A stretch of 58,607 nt of DNA from Candidatus Parepulonipiscium sp. PG-Nuni2H_MBin01 (GTDB taxonomy: Bacteria > Bacillota > Clostridia > Lachnospirales > Cellulosilyticaceae), in assembly GCA_001994995.1 (NCBI GenBank), contig MDJM01000042.1, positions 1 to 58,607 on the forward strand, given 5' to 3'. The position numbers and the translations under genes were made by a program. Below the pieces are notes generated by a model, which made no database searches, was not told the DNA's origin, and saw nothing but the letters and a program-made list of their open reading frames with translations. Shown here one piece after another: positions 24,905 through 33,642 of the stretch; positions within the stretch are counted from its first letter, which is position 1, and each line of letters begins with the position of its first letter.

Positions 24905-25915
24905 TTGGAAAAAATACTTAATAAAATTACACTTGGCATAGGACTAATACTAATGATAGGTTGTTCAATTATGTTGGTATATATAGGTTATTTAACATTT
25001 GCTCAATATGCTCCGTCTGATATAATTTCAGTGGAGATTGAAAATAATAGCTCTAATATTGTACCAATTGATACACCACTTACAATTACAACTCTAAACA
25101 TTGGATTTGGAGCACATACTCCCGAATTTGACTATTATTTATCTGGTGGCAATTCTACTAAAGCAGAACGTTTAGAAACAGTTATAAATAATTTGTCTAT
25201 GTCACTAGATGCAGTAACAAAGTCTGATTTTGTATTTTTTCAAGAAGTTGACCATAAATCAACGAGAAGCCAATACACTTCACAAATACTAATGTTAACA
25301 CGGGTGTTGTCATCATATGCATACTCGTTTACCCAAAATTATTTTGTAAAATGGATAGGTTTTCCTTTAGATAGTGTGCAAGGGAAAATTAATTCAGGGG
25401 TACTTACGTTAGGGAAGTATAAAATTGAGGATTGTATTAGAATTCCGCTATCTCTTGATATTTCATGGCCTATGAGCGTAATCTCGCCCAGCCCTGCTCT
25501 GCTTGTACAGCGACTCCCAACAAAAGAGGGAAAAGAGTTAATATTAATTAATGTGCATTTTATTGAATATCCAACCTCTGAAACTAGCACTATAAGGCAA
25601 CATATGAGTATTTTAGAAGAATTTATTACTGCTGAATATAATAAAGGTAACTTTGTAATTGTTGGTGGTGATTTCAATACTAATATACTTTCCTTAAGTG
25701 ATATTGTAGATTTTAGATGGGTTATAGATGGGGATACCCCCACTACTCGTGATGCTTCTGTTTCCTATAATAAGGAAGAAACTCAAACTTCTATTACTGA
25801 CGGGTTTTTAATTTCTAAAAATGTTAACTTAGTTAGTTCAAGAACGTTAGATAAGGAATTTATATTTTCATATCATAATCCTGTTTCTATGACGTTTGAG
25901 TTAGACTATAGATAA
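24905..25915 (+). CDS. Membrane-anchored endonuclease/exonuclease/phosphatase-family protein
   Basis: 336 residues, TTG start after GGGAGGG. One N-terminal helix (~9-33), then an EEP fold: TLNIGFG, FFQEVD (metal Glu), VNVHFIE, VGGDFNT and TDGFLI. The terminal SDH-x-P-V motif of the family reads SYHNPV, so the Asp that orients the catalytic His is replaced. Relatives hydrolyse DNA, sphingomyelin or phosphoinositides; the substrate is unknown. Probably extracytoplasmic. It has its own sigma-A promoter and repeat-rich leader. Confidence 0.85.
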   Translation: MEKILNKITLGIGLILMIGCSIMLVYIGYLTFAQYAPSDIISVEIENNSSNIVPIDTPLTITTLNIGFGAHTPEFDYYLSGGNSTKAERLETVINNLSMSLDAVTKSDFVFFQEVDHKSTRSQYTSQILMLTRVLSSYAYSFTQNYFVKWIGFPLDSVQGKINSGVLTLGKYKIEDCIRIPLSLDISWPMSVISPSPALLVQRLPTKEGKELILINVHFIEYPTSETSTIRQHMSILEEFITAEYNKGNFVIVGGDFNTNILSLSDIVDFRWVIDGDTPTTRDASVSYNKEETQTSITDGFLISKNVNLVSSRTLDKEFIFSYHNPVSMTFELDYR

Positions 25916-25920
25916 AATCG

Positions 25921-25960
25921 CGAAAAAAGAGGCTGTTAAACTAACAGCCTCTTTTTTTTA
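25921..25960. terminator. Bidirectional terminator
   Basis: AAAGAGGCTGTTA/TAACAGCCTCTTT long stem with A- and T-runs, serving both the EEP gene and the minus-strand tRNA-Leu. Confidence 0.88.
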
Positions 25961-26042
25961 TACCGGTAGTGGGACTCGAACCCACACGCTTTATGGGCGA
26001 CGGATTTTGAATCCGTTGCGTCTGCCATTCCGCCACACCGGC
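25961..26042 (-). tRNA. tRNA-Leu (CAA anticodon)
   Basis: Cloverleaf: acceptor GCCGGTG pairing with TACCGGT (G-U ends), D-arm TGGCGGAATGG, anticodon arm ACGGA-TTCAAAA-TCCGT giving CAA, long class-II variable arm, T-arm GTGGG-TTCGAGT-CCCAC, discriminator A. CCA is not encoded. Decodes UUG. Confidence 0.96.
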
Positions 26043-26147
26043 GCTTATTTATTAAGATTAACATAACTTATAAAATAAATCAAGGCTTTTCTAAAAATAA
26101 GCTGAAATTTTTTAATACATAGTTAAAGAGGGGTTTCCCCCTCTCAT

Positions 26148-27437
26148 CTAATTTAAAGCTGCAATTTTTGTTACTGCTACATAAACACGTGAAATTTCAT
26201 ACCAAGTACTTTTACCAACTGCTCCATCTTGAGAAAGGTGGAAAATCTTTTGGAATGCTTTAACTGCATCAGAAGTACCAGAGCCATAAACCCCATCAGT
26301 TGCTACTTTTGGAATTAATGGGTAGTTATCTGAAATACGATTTAATTGTATTTGGATTGTTCTAACAGGAGAGCCTGAGCTACCTACTCTTAAGGTGTAT
26401 CCTGGATAAGACTCTGGAATGCCACTTACTACAGGCGCGGATAAAACTTGAATATCAGAGCCATAGAAATACTTAAGAATTTGTACTGCGCTAAGCCCAT
26501 CTTCACCAAGTCGTTGAGAACCCCACTGAGTCATCCAACCTGGGCAAGTTGAACGCTGTCCATCACAATATTGTGTAAATAAAGGTTGTAGTACGCCCGG
26601 GCGTTTTACATATATATCAAAAACTTCATCAACTACTCTAGAGATTTCCTCAAAAATATTGCGTCCATAGAAAAATGCATGGTCAAATGCAGTGGAACTA
26701 GTTATTGTATAACTTTTACCTTGATTACGATACCACTCAGTGTACACACGGTTTAATGTGTACGAAATAATAGCAATTACATTTGCTTTAATAGTTTCGT
26801 AAGGCCAAGTAGGGTATATTTCAGAAGAAGCAACATTTTTAATATAATCTTTATATCTAACTGTATAATTAGGTGCACTATTACTGTTAGGAGAACCATC
26901 ATGTACAACTATAAATTCTGGAACAACAACCTTATCAAGAACAACAAATCCACCAGCAGTAGTATTTTTAATTTCACTCTCAGGTATTTTAGGAGGGTAA
27001 TCTCCATATAAAGTAGGTTCGCCAATAACAATGGCTTCAACGTCTGTTCTTGTATTAGGCATAGCAAAAGGGTCATCTACTACCGGATTTATAGGCAGCA
27101 TTTCGATAGGTTGAATAGATTTAGTGTCAGCAAAAATCTGACTTCCTAAAATTATAACTGGTATATAACCATTTTTCTGAGCTGTAATTCTGTAACTCGC
27201 GTATGGTGGGATAAAATATTCAGGAGTTTCACTCAAATCCACATATGGAGCCTCCAGATCGATAGTGTCAGTTTGACCTACCACATCAGTTTGTAGTTCA
27301 GCAACAATAGTATTGCTACTTAGGCTCACAATTGTAATAACAACCCCGGGTACCGGTGTTAAATTAGCTGTGCGCACCTCTACTATTAATGAACCATTAC
27401 CTTGTTTTCGATTTTTAGAAGATGTATGTATATACAT
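26148..27437 (-). CDS. SpoIID-like protein with peptidoglycan-binding domain
   Basis: About 429 residues from the ATG after GGAGG (the longer frame has no support). N-terminal beta domain resembling carboxypeptidase-regulatory folds (~12-100), a middle region with YIKNVASSEIYPTWPYETIKAN typical of SpoIID/LytB-related proteins (~200-345), and a C-terminal PG_binding_1 repeat (VRTIQIQLNRI, DGVYGSGTSDAVKAFQ). Probably acts on spore or cell-wall peptidoglycan. The minus-strand motif CATATATTA (27466-27474) resembles a sporulation sigma-E/K -10, weak evidence for mother-cell expression. No signal peptide. Confidence 0.82.
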   Translation of the reverse strand: MYIHTSSKNRKQGNGSLIVEVRTANLTPVPGVVITIVSLSSNTIVAELQTDVVGQTDTIDLEAPYVDLSETPEYFIPPYASYRITAQKNGYIPVIILGSQIFADTKSIQPIEMLPINPVVDDPFAMPNTRTDVEAIVIGEPTLYGDYPPKIPESEIKNTTAGGFVVLDKVVVPEFIVVHDGSPNSNSAPNYTVRYKDYIKNVASSEIYPTWPYETIKANVIAIISYTLNRVYTEWYRNQGKSYTITSSTAFDHAFFYGRNIFEEISRVVDEVFDIYVKRPGVLQPLFTQYCDGQRSTCPGWMTQWGSQRLGEDGLSAVQILKYFYGSDIQVLSAPVVSGIPESYPGYTLRVGSSGSPVRTIQIQLNRISDNYPLIPKVATDGVYGSGTSDAVKAFQKIFHLSQDGAVGKSTWYEISRVYVAVTKIAALN

Positions 27438-27565
27438 AATAGCCTCCTTGATTACAAATATATCATAATATATGAACGGACAAAAGCGCTTTATGAATAA
27501 AAATATAAAATTAAGAGTATGAACTATTGAAAAATGCATACCCTAACTAAAAGGAGGATTAACAT

Positions 27566-30328
27566 ATGAGACGATTGTTCGTAATAGCAACTTTGGCATT
27601 AATATCAACACAGGTATATGCAGCTGATAGTAACTTTAAGAAGATAGACACTGTAACGTATAACAACGACCAAATACATACCTATTTGCATGAGCAAACA
27701 GATATGACGGTAAAATGGGTACAAAACTCGGACCCAAAAGCCACTTTTACACTAGGGGTAAGGACTCCTACAACTGATAATACAGGAGTTAATCACATTA
27801 TTGAACATACTGTATTCACAGGTTCTAACAAATTTCCAAGTAGCACACTATTTTTTGATGCTAATTCCAACTTTCCGCACACTTATATGAATGCCAGTAC
27901 AGCAGCGGATTACACTATGTATCCATTTCAAACGCCATATGAAGAATGTTTTAATGGACTATTAGAAGTATACTTAGATAGTGTACTAAATCCAAATATG
28001 TTAACGCAACCACATAGCTTTTATGAGGAGTCGTTTTACTATGACCCAGATACAAAAAAGTATGGTGGGGTAGTGTTTAATGAAATGAAGGGTGCTAATA
28101 GCCAAATTGGTAGAATAATATTTAGAAATATTAGAAACGTAATATATGAGGATACTCATTATGCAAACGATAGCGGTGGACAAGTAAATGAAATTCCTAC
28201 ATTAACTTATAAGCAGTTTGTGGATACGTATAACAACTATTATTACCCTCAAAATATGATGATTGCATTGTATGGAGATTTAAATATTGATAAGACGCTG
28301 TCAATTATAGATTCTTATTTAACTGACTATGCGGAAAATAAGCCCCATGATAAAGAAACTCCTCCTATTAATGTAAATGTAGAGCCTACATTAAAATATG
28401 ATAACTTCACTAGCACGTATAACACAGGTGGTGAAAGTGCGTATATTATAAAAAGCTTTGTACTCCCTGCTCATATAAATGAAACTGATATGTTGGAATT
28501 AGATTTGTGGTTAAACACATATTTGATGGACAGCACTTCTGATTTTAAACAAAATTTATTAGAAGCGGGAATAGATTCTGTAGAAATTTTTAAAGATGCA
28601 GAGTTGCTACGTCCTATATATTCATTAATAATTTCGCAGGTGGCTGAAGAGGACATTGATAACGTTAAAAATATTTTAGACGCGGAACTAGATAAGTTGT
28701 GGAACATAGAGGAAAATGTAGATTTAGAGCAAGATACTTTGCAAGAAAGTAAGTTAACATTAGCTAAAGATGATATTTCGCAAGATAGAGGGCTAGATAT
28801 ATGTCATTCAATAGTTGCTAGTTGGGTGCATGAAAAGGATGATTTGATTTACTATAAAATTAAAGAATATTTACAAAATATAGATGATATTGATGAAGAA
28901 ATTGGTAAAGAATTGTTACAAACAGCAGACCAAGTTAATTTGCAAGTATTGCCACAAAAAATCCCTGACGCTGAAGTCAATCCGTTAACGCAAAGTTCAG
29001 TTGAGCCAGATAGATGGCCTGATTTGGTGGCATCTATGAGAGCATGGCAAAATATGTATAGTGATAAGGTATTAGAGCCTACTAAACTTAATAATATGGT
29101 GTTAGGCACTGACTTAAAGCCAAAAACTAGTACTAAAGATAATATTAAATTTACGGTTTATGATACGCAAACTGAGCTATTAAGCACCGAAATATATTTA
29201 CAAACGTCACATATTCCTCAGCCAGATTTACCTTATTTATTTTTATATAGTTACTGTTTAAGCGAAGCTTCTAAGGAAATTACGCCTTTTGAAGGGGTGT
29301 TAAAAAGTAAGATAGTAGCATTAGAAAATGAGAAAAATTATACACCTTATTTAAAAGTTGAAATATTAACGACACAAGGTATAAACCAACAACAAATATT
29401 AGAAAAGTCTCAAGAGATATTAATGAATAAGGATGAAGAATGGTTTAAGCTCCAATTAGATAAAATAGTAGGTGAATTTTATGGCAATTTCCAAAATGAT
29501 ATAATAGGAACACTGTCACAGCTTACTAATGGTGCGCAGTCAGGTTATAAGAGATATATATATGAAGCTCACTATCCATTTTACACGTTTATTTTAAATT
29601 GCAAAAATGATGTTTGTATGGATTATATTTCTCAGACTAAAAATATGACTAATAGAATATTGCCTCGTGCTGGTAGTTCTATCGCAGTAATAGGCGAGAA
29701 AAAAGAGGCCCAAGCTACATTAAAAGAGTGGAAAGAGTATTGTCAGACTAATAAATTAGAGAAATTTGATGATAAAGAATATGACTTTGTAACAATCTCA
29801 AAAGATAGTGTATATTATAAAACTGGTCAGGTGGATTATCTGCTGTATAATTATGATACTAAAAAAGACTATGTGGAGGCCATAGATTATCTTATTGCTG
29901 CCTATGCCACTAAAAACTATCTACAACCTGAAATACGTATTAAAAAAGGTGCATATGGTAGTGGAATGCAAGTTAAGTTTCCAAATACAATAAGTATCTA
30001 CACTTATCGTGACCCTCACTATAAAAGTTCAATTGATATTATAGCAGATATGGCAGATATGTTAGAGCTATCTGATATTGAAGAGAAGCTAAGGATGGCT
30101 AAATCAGAGGCATTGTGTGATTTTCAAACACAGTTTGGGGTATTAGGAAACGATTTGAAAAAAGCTAGCATATTACATGCCATTAATCTTATGGGAGTAG
30201 ATAAAAAATATATTAAACATACTCAAAAAGAAATTGTAAAAATTGATGCTAAAGATTTAGAAAAAGAAATAACTAACGTTGAAACTATTGTAAATGATAG
30301 TAAGAAAGGTGTATGTATAAAGAAATAA
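27566..30328 (+). CDS. Secreted M16-family (insulinase/PreP-like) metallopeptidase
   Basis: 920 residues. Signal peptide (LFVIATLALISTQVYA), zinc motif H-I-I-E-H (about residue 92) with distal Glu in FNEMKGA, then the M16C-type associated central region and a C-terminal inactive half, like presequence proteases. Full length. It should degrade unstructured peptides outside the membrane. AAGGAGG site 7 bases before the ATG. Divergent from the SpoIID-like gene. Followed by a GC-rich hairpin at 30335. Confidence 0.9.
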   Translation: MRRLFVIATLALISTQVYAADSNFKKIDTVTYNNDQIHTYLHEQTDMTVKWVQNSDPKATFTLGVRTPTTDNTGVNHIIEHTVFTGSNKFPSSTLFFDANSNFPHTYMNASTAADYTMYPFQTPYEECFNGLLEVYLDSVLNPNMLTQPHSFYEESFYYDPDTKKYGGVVFNEMKGANSQIGRIIFRNIRNVIYEDTHYANDSGGQVNEIPTLTYKQFVDTYNNYYYPQNMMIALYGDLNIDKTLSIIDSYLTDYAENKPHDKETPPINVNVEPTLKYDNFTSTYNTGGESAYIIKSFVLPAHINETDMLELDLWLNTYLMDSTSDFKQNLLEAGIDSVEIFKDAELLRPIYSLIISQVAEEDIDNVKNILDAELDKLWNIEENVDLEQDTLQESKLTLAKDDISQDRGLDICHSIVASWVHEKDDLIYYKIKEYLQNIDDIDEEIGKELLQTADQVNLQVLPQKIPDAEVNPLTQSSVEPDRWPDLVASMRAWQNMYSDKVLEPTKLNNMVLGTDLKPKTSTKDNIKFTVYDTQTELLSTEIYLQTSHIPQPDLPYLFLYSYCLSEASKEITPFEGVLKSKIVALENEKNYTPYLKVEILTTQGINQQQILEKSQEILMNKDEEWFKLQLDKIVGEFYGNFQNDIIGTLSQLTNGAQSGYKRYIYEAHYPFYTFILNCKNDVCMDYISQTKNMTNRILPRAGSSIAVIGEKKEAQATLKEWKEYCQTNKLEKFDDKEYDFVTISKDSVYYKTGQVDYLLYNYDTKKDYVEAIDYLIAAYATKNYLQPEIRIKKGAYGSGMQVKFPNTISIYTYRDPHYKSSIDIIADMADMLELSDIEEKLRMAKSEALCDFQTQFGVLGNDLKKASILHAINLMGVDKKYIKHTQKEIVKIDAKDLEKEITNVETIVNDSKKGVCIKK

Positions 30329-30334
30329 TTAATT

Positions 30335-30352
30335 GCCCCAGAGCACTGGGGC
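30335..30352 (+). other. Strong GC hairpin after the M16 peptidase
   Basis: GCCCCAG/CTGGGGC stem with loop AGCA, 7 bases past the stop codon. There is no U-tract, so it may block 3' exonucleases or act as a factor-dependent terminator rather than an intrinsic one. Confidence 0.5.
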
Positions 30353-30447
30353 ACCATATGGTAGATTTTAATATAGTGTTTATAATCCGAAAAATATGTC
30401 AATACTAAAAATATAAATTGAATTGATTTAGAAAGGTTGTGACGCTA

Positions 30448-31191
30448 ATGATGTACATATTAGTGGCATTGTTTGGAGTGTTAGTAGGGAGTTTTTGTAA
30501 CGTATGCATTGTAAGAATACCTAAAGATGAAGGTGTGGTTATGGGATTTTCACACTGCACAAGTTGCAACAAAAGGCTTGTTTGGTGGGAGTTAGTTCCT
30601 GTTGTAAGCTGGGTGTTGCTAAAAGGTAAGTGTTATGGGTGTAAAAGTAGAATATCTATACAATATCCATTAGTAGAGTTGTTTAACGGACTAATCTGGG
30701 TAGTAATAGTTTATTATATAGGGTTTAATATAGAAGCATTGTTAGGATGCATGTTAGTATCTACATTATTAGTAATCTCAATTATAGATGCAAAGACTAT
30801 GATAATTCCAATTGAGACTACTGTGTTTATAGGTATACTTGGTATAATATATAGTATGTTTAATATTTCAAATTGGAGAGAGCATTTATTAGGATTTTTC
30901 TGCATTTCTACTATATTATTGTTAATATTTATTATATCAAAAGGAACTGCTATAGGCGGAGGGGATGTTAAGCTTATGGCAGGAGCTGGTCTATATTTAG
31001 GACTGGTGGGTACTTTAATAGCATTTTTTACAGCTTGTTTGTTAGGCTCTATAATTCATCCCATTAGAATGAAACTATTTGGGGTTAATAATCGGCTAGC
31101 TATGGGGCCGTATTTATCAATTGGCATAGGTATATCGCTAATTTGGGGCACGTTACTAACTGATTGGTATTTCTTAGCGTTATTTGGTTAA
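30448..31191 (+). CDS. Prepilin peptidase (type IV leader peptidase, A24)
   Basis: About 247 residues, seven to eight helices. GSFCNV near the N-terminus, zinc-type CTSC and CYGC pairs in the cytoplasmic loop (~residues 35-75), catalytic Asp in IIDAKTMIIP and in the GGGDVKLM motif. It processes and may N-methylate type IV pilin-like or competence pseudopilins. No pilin genes are in the window. The start chosen is ATG 30448 because the GTG at 30439 is only 2 bases from the GAAAGG site. Confidence 0.93.
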   Translation: MMYILVALFGVLVGSFCNVCIVRIPKDEGVVMGFSHCTSCNKRLVWWELVPVVSWVLLKGKCYGCKSRISIQYPLVELFNGLIWVVIVYYIGFNIEALLGCMLVSTLLVISIIDAKTMIIPIETTVFIGILGIIYSMFNISNWREHLLGFFCISTILLLIFIISKGTAIGGGDVKLMAGAGLYLGLVGTLIAFFTACLLGSIIHPIRMKLFGVNNRLAMGPYLSIGIGISLIWGTLLTDWYFLALFG

Positions 31192-31217
31192 AAATGTTCT
31201 AAATAAACAGTTAATGA

Positions 31218-31252
31218 TTAAAGGTAACATAAAATATTTTGTTACCTTTTGA
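31218..31252 (+). terminator. Probable intrinsic terminator
   Basis: AAAGGTAACA/TGTTACCTTT stem with an inner AAAATATTTT and a short T-run, after the prepilin peptidase. Confidence 0.6.
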
Positions 31253-31380
31253 CAAAATTTAAAAACTTGTTTCAGTAAATTTTGTATAAATAGGACCTTG
31301 ACTTAAGTTTTTTGTTAATAATAGGCATAATTCAACAACATGTATATAATGTGATATTATAATTTAGTTAAATAGATGAT

Positions 31381-31409
31381 TTGACAACATCTGTAAAAGA
31401 AAGTATAAT
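31381..31409 (+). promoter_or_regulatory. Consensus sigma-A promoter of mazF
   Basis: TTGACA (31381-31386), 17-bp spacer, TATAAT (31404-31409): perfect hexamers and spacing. The rest of 31253-31500 shows no ORF for an antitoxin and no other feature. Confidence 0.92.
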
Positions 31410-31500
31410 AATAAGTGAACTAATCTTGTAAAAACGGGGTTACTGTTTCTACTATAAGAAAAAAGAATACAATACTCACAAAAGAGAAAGGAAAGTTGAT

Positions 31501-31893
31501 ATGTCATCAAATGAAGCACGAACAGTGGAATTTAGAAGGGGACAGGTTTACATAGCTGATTTAGGCAAAGATGTTATTGGCAGTGAGCAGGGTGGAATAA
31601 GACCTGTTGTAGTTATACAAAATAATGTGGGGAATAAATATAGTCCTAACCTTATATGTTTGCCTCTTAGTACTAAACCTAGAAAGAAAAAGTTACCTAC
31701 ACATATATATATTGATAAGGCTGAGTATACTGAGATTGATAAAGATAGTATTATTTTAGCGGATCAAATGCGTACTATTTCTAAGCAAAGAATAATTAAA
31801 CCAACTCCCTTGGTTACATTATGTCCAGATAAGATGATTGAAATAGAGCAAAGTATTGGAGATAACTTAGGAATAATGAATAAAATTTTATAA
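31501..31893 (+). CDS. mazF: MazF/EndoA-family mRNA interferase
   Basis: 130 residues. FRRGQVYIADLG, GSEQGGIRPVVVIQNN, CLPLSTK and ILADQMRTI are PemK/MazF hallmarks (substrate loop and active-site Arg/Thr). Cleaves single-stranded RNA at short sites. It is normally paired with a MazE antitoxin upstream or placed after alr, but neither is present: the promoter at 31381 leaves only about 90 bases of leader. A trans-acting antitoxin or another control must exist if it is active. Site AAAGGAAAG before the ATG. Confidence 0.93.
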   Translation: MSSNEARTVEFRRGQVYIADLGKDVIGSEQGGIRPVVVIQNNVGNKYSPNLICLPLSTKPRKKKLPTHIYIDKAEYTEIDKDSIILADQMRTISKQRIIKPTPLVTLCPDKMIEIEQSIGDNLGIMNKIL

Positions 31894-31931
31894 AAAAAAA
31901 CTTCTGTGGTAAATTCCATAGAAGTTTTTTT
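31892..31931. terminator. Bidirectional terminator
   Basis: AAAAACTTCTGTGG/CCATAGAAGTTTTT stem (one mismatch) with long A- and T-runs, between convergent mazF and the hydrolase at 31934. Confidence 0.85.
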
Positions 31932-31933
31932 GT

Positions 31934-33274
31934 TTAATTTAAAATCCAGTTGGCAATATCATTAATTACTTCATCAGCCACTTTATTTTTAATTTGATAT
32001 TCTTGTGCATTGTAGTTATGAGTTGAGAACATAAATAAATGATTTAAGTTAGGATATATTCTAAATGTTACATTATCTTTATTAGCTAAAACTTGTTGAT
32101 AAAGTTCAAAATCGCCAAAAGGTATTTGATAATCAGCTACTCCATGTAATACTAAAATAGGAATATCTATATCATCTATAAAGTTAAGACCTTGATATTC
32201 TTTTATAGACTTTTGATACCCTGCCGGCAGGCCCAACAACATCCGCTCATTTGGAACATTCGATAAATCTTGCCTTAAAATATTAATATCAGTTTCAATT
32301 TGTGCCATTTTATCTTTAATAAAATTAATTCGATAGTACGAGAACATATTAGGGTTAGCAAATATATCACGTTGAACAAACTTATGGTGATTATAGCTTA
32401 TCTCATACAATGGTCGTAACGAGCCTGCCATTGATATTATACCAACAACTTGGCTATTTTCTGCAGCAATAGCCGGAGTTAACATTGCACCTAAAGAGTG
32501 GCCAAGTACAAAAATTTCATCAGAATTAATTTCGGGATATTCTTCTAAAAATTTTATTGCGTCGTAAACATCATCTAAAACTTCTTCACGCAACGTAAGA
32601 TTTTCCCCATATTGCGCCATCATTAAAGGATAAGCAAATGTGCGTTTATCATATCTAAGAGTAGCTATTCCATAGTTAGCTAGGCCATGAGCAATATCTT
32701 TAAATGGCGTATTTACATATATAGTTTCGTTTTTATCTAAAGGACCTTCGCCATGCACTAGTAATACAACTGGCGGTGATTGTACGCCGTTTGGAATAGT
32801 TAAAATCCCTTCAAGTTTCATATCAGTGGAGCCTATTTTTACTACAGTTTCATTAAATTGCTCAGAGCTAATCGGGTAGATGCTATAGTTCATATTTAAT
32901 CCTATCACTTCTAACGCTTCATTATAGCTAATTACAAGCTTTAATTCTCCTAACTCAAATTTTTCGGTAACAATTGAAATTTGTATGTCATCTATGTTCT
33001 GCTGTGTAGTATCTATATTGCTTATGTGGTTTCCTAACAGGTTTAAAATTGTGTGCCAAGTATTTTTTAAATTCGTTTGGGTTAACTTTGTAGCTAAATT
33101 TTCATCAAACTTAGTAAATACATTTTGGAACTCTTCAGAAACTAAACTATCTATAATTTCTTCCGATATAGGCGATACTTCATCAACCGCTGGCGGCAAA
33201 GGTTTATTAAAAGCGCCAACCGATTGCTGAGTACATATAAATATTAGTCCGGTCAATAAGATTAATTTTCTCAT
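31934..33274 (-). CDS. Secreted DUF3887 + alpha/beta hydrolase
   Basis: 446 residues. Signal peptide (LILLTGLIFICTQQSVGA), an N-terminal DUF3887-like domain (~35-130) and an alpha/beta hydrolase with LLVHGEGP oxyanion strand, nucleophile G-H-S-L-G (~residue 258), Asp in GVADYQIP and His in NLNHLF. Probable extracytoplasmic esterase; substrate unknown. No ribosome site of its own: its ATG overlaps the stop of a 13-codon leader ORF (ATGA), which does have one. Confidence 0.88.
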   Translation of the reverse strand: MRKLILLTGLIFICTQQSVGAFNKPLPPAVDEVSPISEEIIDSLVSEEFQNVFTKFDENLATKLTQTNLKNTWHTILNLLGNHISNIDTTQQNIDDIQISIVTEKFELGELKLVISYNEALEVIGLNMNYSIYPISSEQFNETVVKIGSTDMKLEGILTIPNGVQSPPVVLLVHGEGPLDKNETIYVNTPFKDIAHGLANYGIATLRYDKRTFAYPLMMAQYGENLTLREEVLDDVYDAIKFLEEYPEINSDEIFVLGHSLGAMLTPAIAAENSQVVGIISMAGSLRPLYEISYNHHKFVQRDIFANPNMFSYYRINFIKDKMAQIETDINILRQDLSNVPNERMLLGLPAGYQKSIKEYQGLNFIDDIDIPILVLHGVADYQIPFGDFELYQQVLANKDNVTFRIYPNLNHLFMFSTHNYNAQEYQIKNKVADEVINDIANWILN

Positions 33275-33312
33275 ACTTTAGCTAGTCCGATTTTATTTTC
33301 TAATTTTTTCAT
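33271..33312 (-). CDS. 13-residue leader ORF coupled to the hydrolase
   Basis: ATG at 33312-33310 preceded by GAAAGGA at good spacing, encoding MKKLENKIGLAKV and ending TGA that overlaps the hydrolase ATG by 4 bases. Since the hydrolase lacks a Shine-Dalgarno site, ribosomes probably reach it by termination-reinitiation here. Whether the peptide itself matters is unknown. Confidence 0.55.
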   Translation of the reverse strand: MKKLENKIGLAKV

Positions 33313-33392
33313 GTGTAAATTCCTTTCTATATTAAAATAGTATTGTTAGTATGGCAGATACTATTAAAATTAATACAATAAGACAGCGCGTC

Positions 33393-33497
33393 TTACTTTC
33401 TTTTTAACTTATCATATCCAAAAATAATAAGTACTATCAAAAATATAAAAAGCGCGAAAGTAGAGGTAATTATTGACCAAATAGCAATAGGGTCCAT
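33393..33497 (-). CDS. 34-residue single-pass membrane peptide
   Basis: Starts MDPIAIWSIITS, has one hydrophobic helix (about residues 6-27) and ends YDKLKRK, so the basic C-terminus should face the cytoplasm. A perfect GGAGG lies 8 bases before the ATG. Upstream of the leader ORF and hydrolase on the same strand, separated by 80 bases with an 8-bp hairpin (33336-33365). Function unknown; resembles small stress or toxin-like membrane peptides only in size. Confidence 0.55.
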   Translation of the reverse strand: MDPIAIWSIITSTFALFIFLIVLIIFGYDKLKRK

Positions 33498-33561
33498 ATT
33501 TTTCGCCTCCAATAATGATGCACCACATGGTATTAGATATTATATGACAAAAAAGTAAGGG

Positions 33562-33590
33562 TTGACACAATATACCTTTTAGATTATAAA
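33562..33590 (+). promoter_or_regulatory. Sigma-A promoter of the MATE gene
   Basis: TTGACA (33562-33567), 17-bp spacer, TATAAA (33585-33590). Confidence 0.88.
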
Positions 33591-33642
33591 AACTGGTTAT
33601 TGCACATAATATTATAAAAAATCAATATTAGAGGTGGCGTTT

